The notes below the pieces were generated by a model. That model saw only the letters and a program-made list of their open reading frames with translations. It had not been told where the DNA came from and ran no database searches. A stretch of 33,621 nt of DNA from a virus, in IMG/VR virus record IMGVR_UViG_3300007539_000088, positions 1 through 33,621 of that record. One strand, 5' to 3'. Of the stretch, positions 33,001-33,621 are shown one piece after another; position 1 is the first letter of the stretch, and the number at the start of each line of letters is the position of its first letter. The translations under genes and the position numbers were made by a program.

Positions 33001-33621
33001 GTAGACGTTACAGAGGTTACATATAAGGAGCTTAAAGATATTGCGCCATACCAAACAGTAGCAGACTTTTTTGGTATACCTGTAAGTCGTATTTCAAACC
33101 CTAAAGACAACTTACGTAAGTCAGACAACATAGCAAATATACAGCGTTGGATATTAAAAAACGAACCTACACTTAAAAATTTATTTACTGAAGCTAATAG
33201 AGAAGTAGTTGAAATAAAAGAAGGTAATAGAGTTGTACGTAAAGGTGGTGAACCAACTGCTATACCTAGAAACTTACTTAATAAGTTTTACACTAAAGGC
33301 GAGCGTGTTGGTAATAACTTTCAGTGGAAACTTAAACCATATGATCGTAATACTTTCTTAGAATCTGTAGGTATTAAAGACGGTAAGGTTGATCCTAACT
33401 TTACACCGCGTGCTGCTGAAGCTCAAACTATTAAAGGTATACTAGACATGTATACTAGAAACTTAGGTAACGTAACTGCAAGAGATATTATAGAAGGCCG
33501 TGAAGATATTGCGCCAGCTGAAAAAGCTAGAGCAAAAGCAGAGGTTGCCAAAGGTAAACCACGTTTGATGTTTAGTAAAAACATTGATACAAACATTGAA
33601 GACAATAGATTTTCACAAATA
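30049..33621 (+). CDS. Giant multidomain (polyvalent/ejection-type) protein, 3' truncated by window end
   Basis: The frame starts at the ATG 14 bases after the previous stop and stays open to the last base, so at least 1191 codons are present and the gene continues beyond. Visible parts in order: acidic disordered N-terminus (1-120); coiled coils; Gly/Ala-rich hydrophobic segments near 290-320, 347-362 and 395-450 that may insert in membranes; helical charged region 480-620; HEALH at 674-678 (zinc-protease signature) after SISDPS; a segment at 890-921 with EYNPDSGVPLAAYINKFLPA; a conserved-looking domain from about 1000 (VADFFGIPVSRIS; NNFQWKLKPYDRNTF; TIKGILDMYTRNLG); and KPRLMFSKN near the end. 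Such proteins are carried by marine podoviruses and myoviruses as large polyvalent, probably ejected proteins. Confidence 0.88.
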   Translation, partial: MNEDQIQELKVLVDELKSKGLSTEEIQTKVDERKATFTEGKTNDTVETGAPAVSETGQAPESTELESVDTSLESQQIDNSPEAIFKRRKQAALDQAAIDKFGEIELEEVVVTADDSDRTPEDLLENIQKIDDRIKLLAGDDMQIDALDSPKRISEYNNLLNRRKQVNKTLNEKLKEEGTFKSLYRVLRKADKGLGETILSMPSFIYEVGSLVSDPVNRALGLPETDLKKFEETIGTRPLLDSLIEEQEKLGALQQQYKDLYDIEGGIGENFKKGNWSDGFYLLGEALVESAPVSLSLMVGGAAGLSRTALTLGGGLPLAAGEMRTQLEEFPEDTKGEMLLKSTLIGISEGFFEGVFGAGAAGKVYKNMVKDLGEEQAKKTFKQSITSMYEAALQKSGIPLAAVGNGLEEVGTQATQNMVNGKPWNEGLTDAFLTGVGGGALYGAPVNLSKGVQLGRETYQSIKADMLLKPTEFKSVSQAFATDVPTSEVQIKLSQSPSAEKVLTRQLKKEVQKGNLTAEQAGEIELNFRQTQGAVNQLKPLNLNEQDQGEIVELVKEKNKLQQEIKQVNEPALTEPQDQRVKEINDLLRDFSAKAKLKETAKIESIAKQIDKVGVKTLSIEEIQNYLQDNNLVKNQEDAIKKSGEGAFIIQNPDTQEQEIIVNKDIGSISDPSHEALHALIFQTVRKSPDTARRLGESLQEQLNKIDSNLIEDSGIRERLELYNQDPTAVQMEEVLTLFSDTVRNGTVKFNDNAFTKIGDFIRQFLSSLGVKAKFNNGRDVYNFIKDYNKSIESGKLTRGQVRAAKEGITGKLVGPKVETFDDAAIIKEARSDEASQRVQEIYDQQGVAGAFDIIEQFKPITSKLVERRSEAPGFDRQLLTDEIETGQRGIIDLISEYNPDSGVPLAAYINKFLPARAIEASKRVLGEEFTEDVSEARGVAAEEVTVTETPTKPEAKAIDPFRIMPDVKETATAEVQKSITDKGVDVTEVTYKELKDIAPYQTVADFFGIPVSRISNPKDNLRKSDNIANIQRWILKNEPTLKNLFTEANREVVEIKEGNRVVRKGGEPTAIPRNLLNKFYTKGERVGNNFQWKLKPYDRNTFLESVGIKDGKVDPNFTPRAAEAQTIKGILDMYTRNLGNVTARDIIEGREDIAPAEKARAKAEVAKGKPRLMFSKNIDTNIEDNRFSQI

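Noticed and set aside
1-33621. tRNA genes, CRISPR array, integrase, transposase or attachment site
   Set aside because: No cloverleaf-like segment, regularly spaced short repeats, or recombinase motif was noticed. The repeats in 190-2700 are protein-coding fibre repeats.

Overview
The window is a continuous stretch of a double-stranded DNA tailed-phage genome, or a prophage-like contig with no visible host DNA. Every supported gene lies on the + strand and most are separated by fewer than 40 bases. The DNA is AT-rich. Almost no gene has a Shine-Dalgarno sequence: starts are preceded by A/T-rich runs or overlap the previous stop as TAATG. This pattern, the protein families and the head/tail gene order suggest a virus of a Bacteroidota (flavobacteria-like, probably aquatic) host. 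The order terminase - portal - scaffold-like - capsid - ring proteins - very large beta-rich tail protein - internal proteins is reminiscent of short-tailed crAss-like and related Bacteroidota phages. Host and lineage are inferences, not observations.

Layout. Bases 1-3093 hold the 3' part of a giant receptor-binding fibre with repeat motifs and a C-terminal S74 self-cleaving chaperone domain, followed by two related small genes (3095-3786) and two small hypotheticals. Bases 4441-6681 hold a phage GroEL, a GroES in the reversed order groEL-groES, and a coupled winged-helix-like gene. Bases 6683-9611 are a cluster of small genes, including a mini zinc-protease-like protein, an EF-hand/Cys-cluster protein and a 51-aa gene. 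Bases 9611-11396 hold a holin-like gene, a coiled-coil gene, a hypothetical, a protein that reads as two GroES folds in tandem, and a small-terminase candidate. Bases 11396-18769 carry the head module: TerL, portal, scaffold-like protein and major capsid. Bases 18857-27164 carry a gene bracketed by two hairpins, then ring/adaptor proteins and a giant tail-hub protein split in two by a single in-frame TAA. The rest (27170-33621) is a GNAT acetyltransferase, two internal/ejection-type proteins and the first 1191 codons of an enormous multidomain protein that runs off the right edge.

How it fits together. This looks like one late transcription programme making virions. The capsid gene stands out by its codon usage and by a following hairpin terminator, both fitting very high expression. 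Fibre folding (S74 domain) and the phage chaperonin set (GroEL, GroES, tandem GroES-like protein) suggest this phage brings its own folding help for large structural proteins. The most unusual items are the tandem GroES-like gene beside the terminase, the one-codon-stop split of the tail-hub protein, and an N-terminal motif shared by two proteins encoded 21 kb apart. No tRNA, CRISPR, integrase or transposase was seen. No gap without a gene exceeds about 90 bases.
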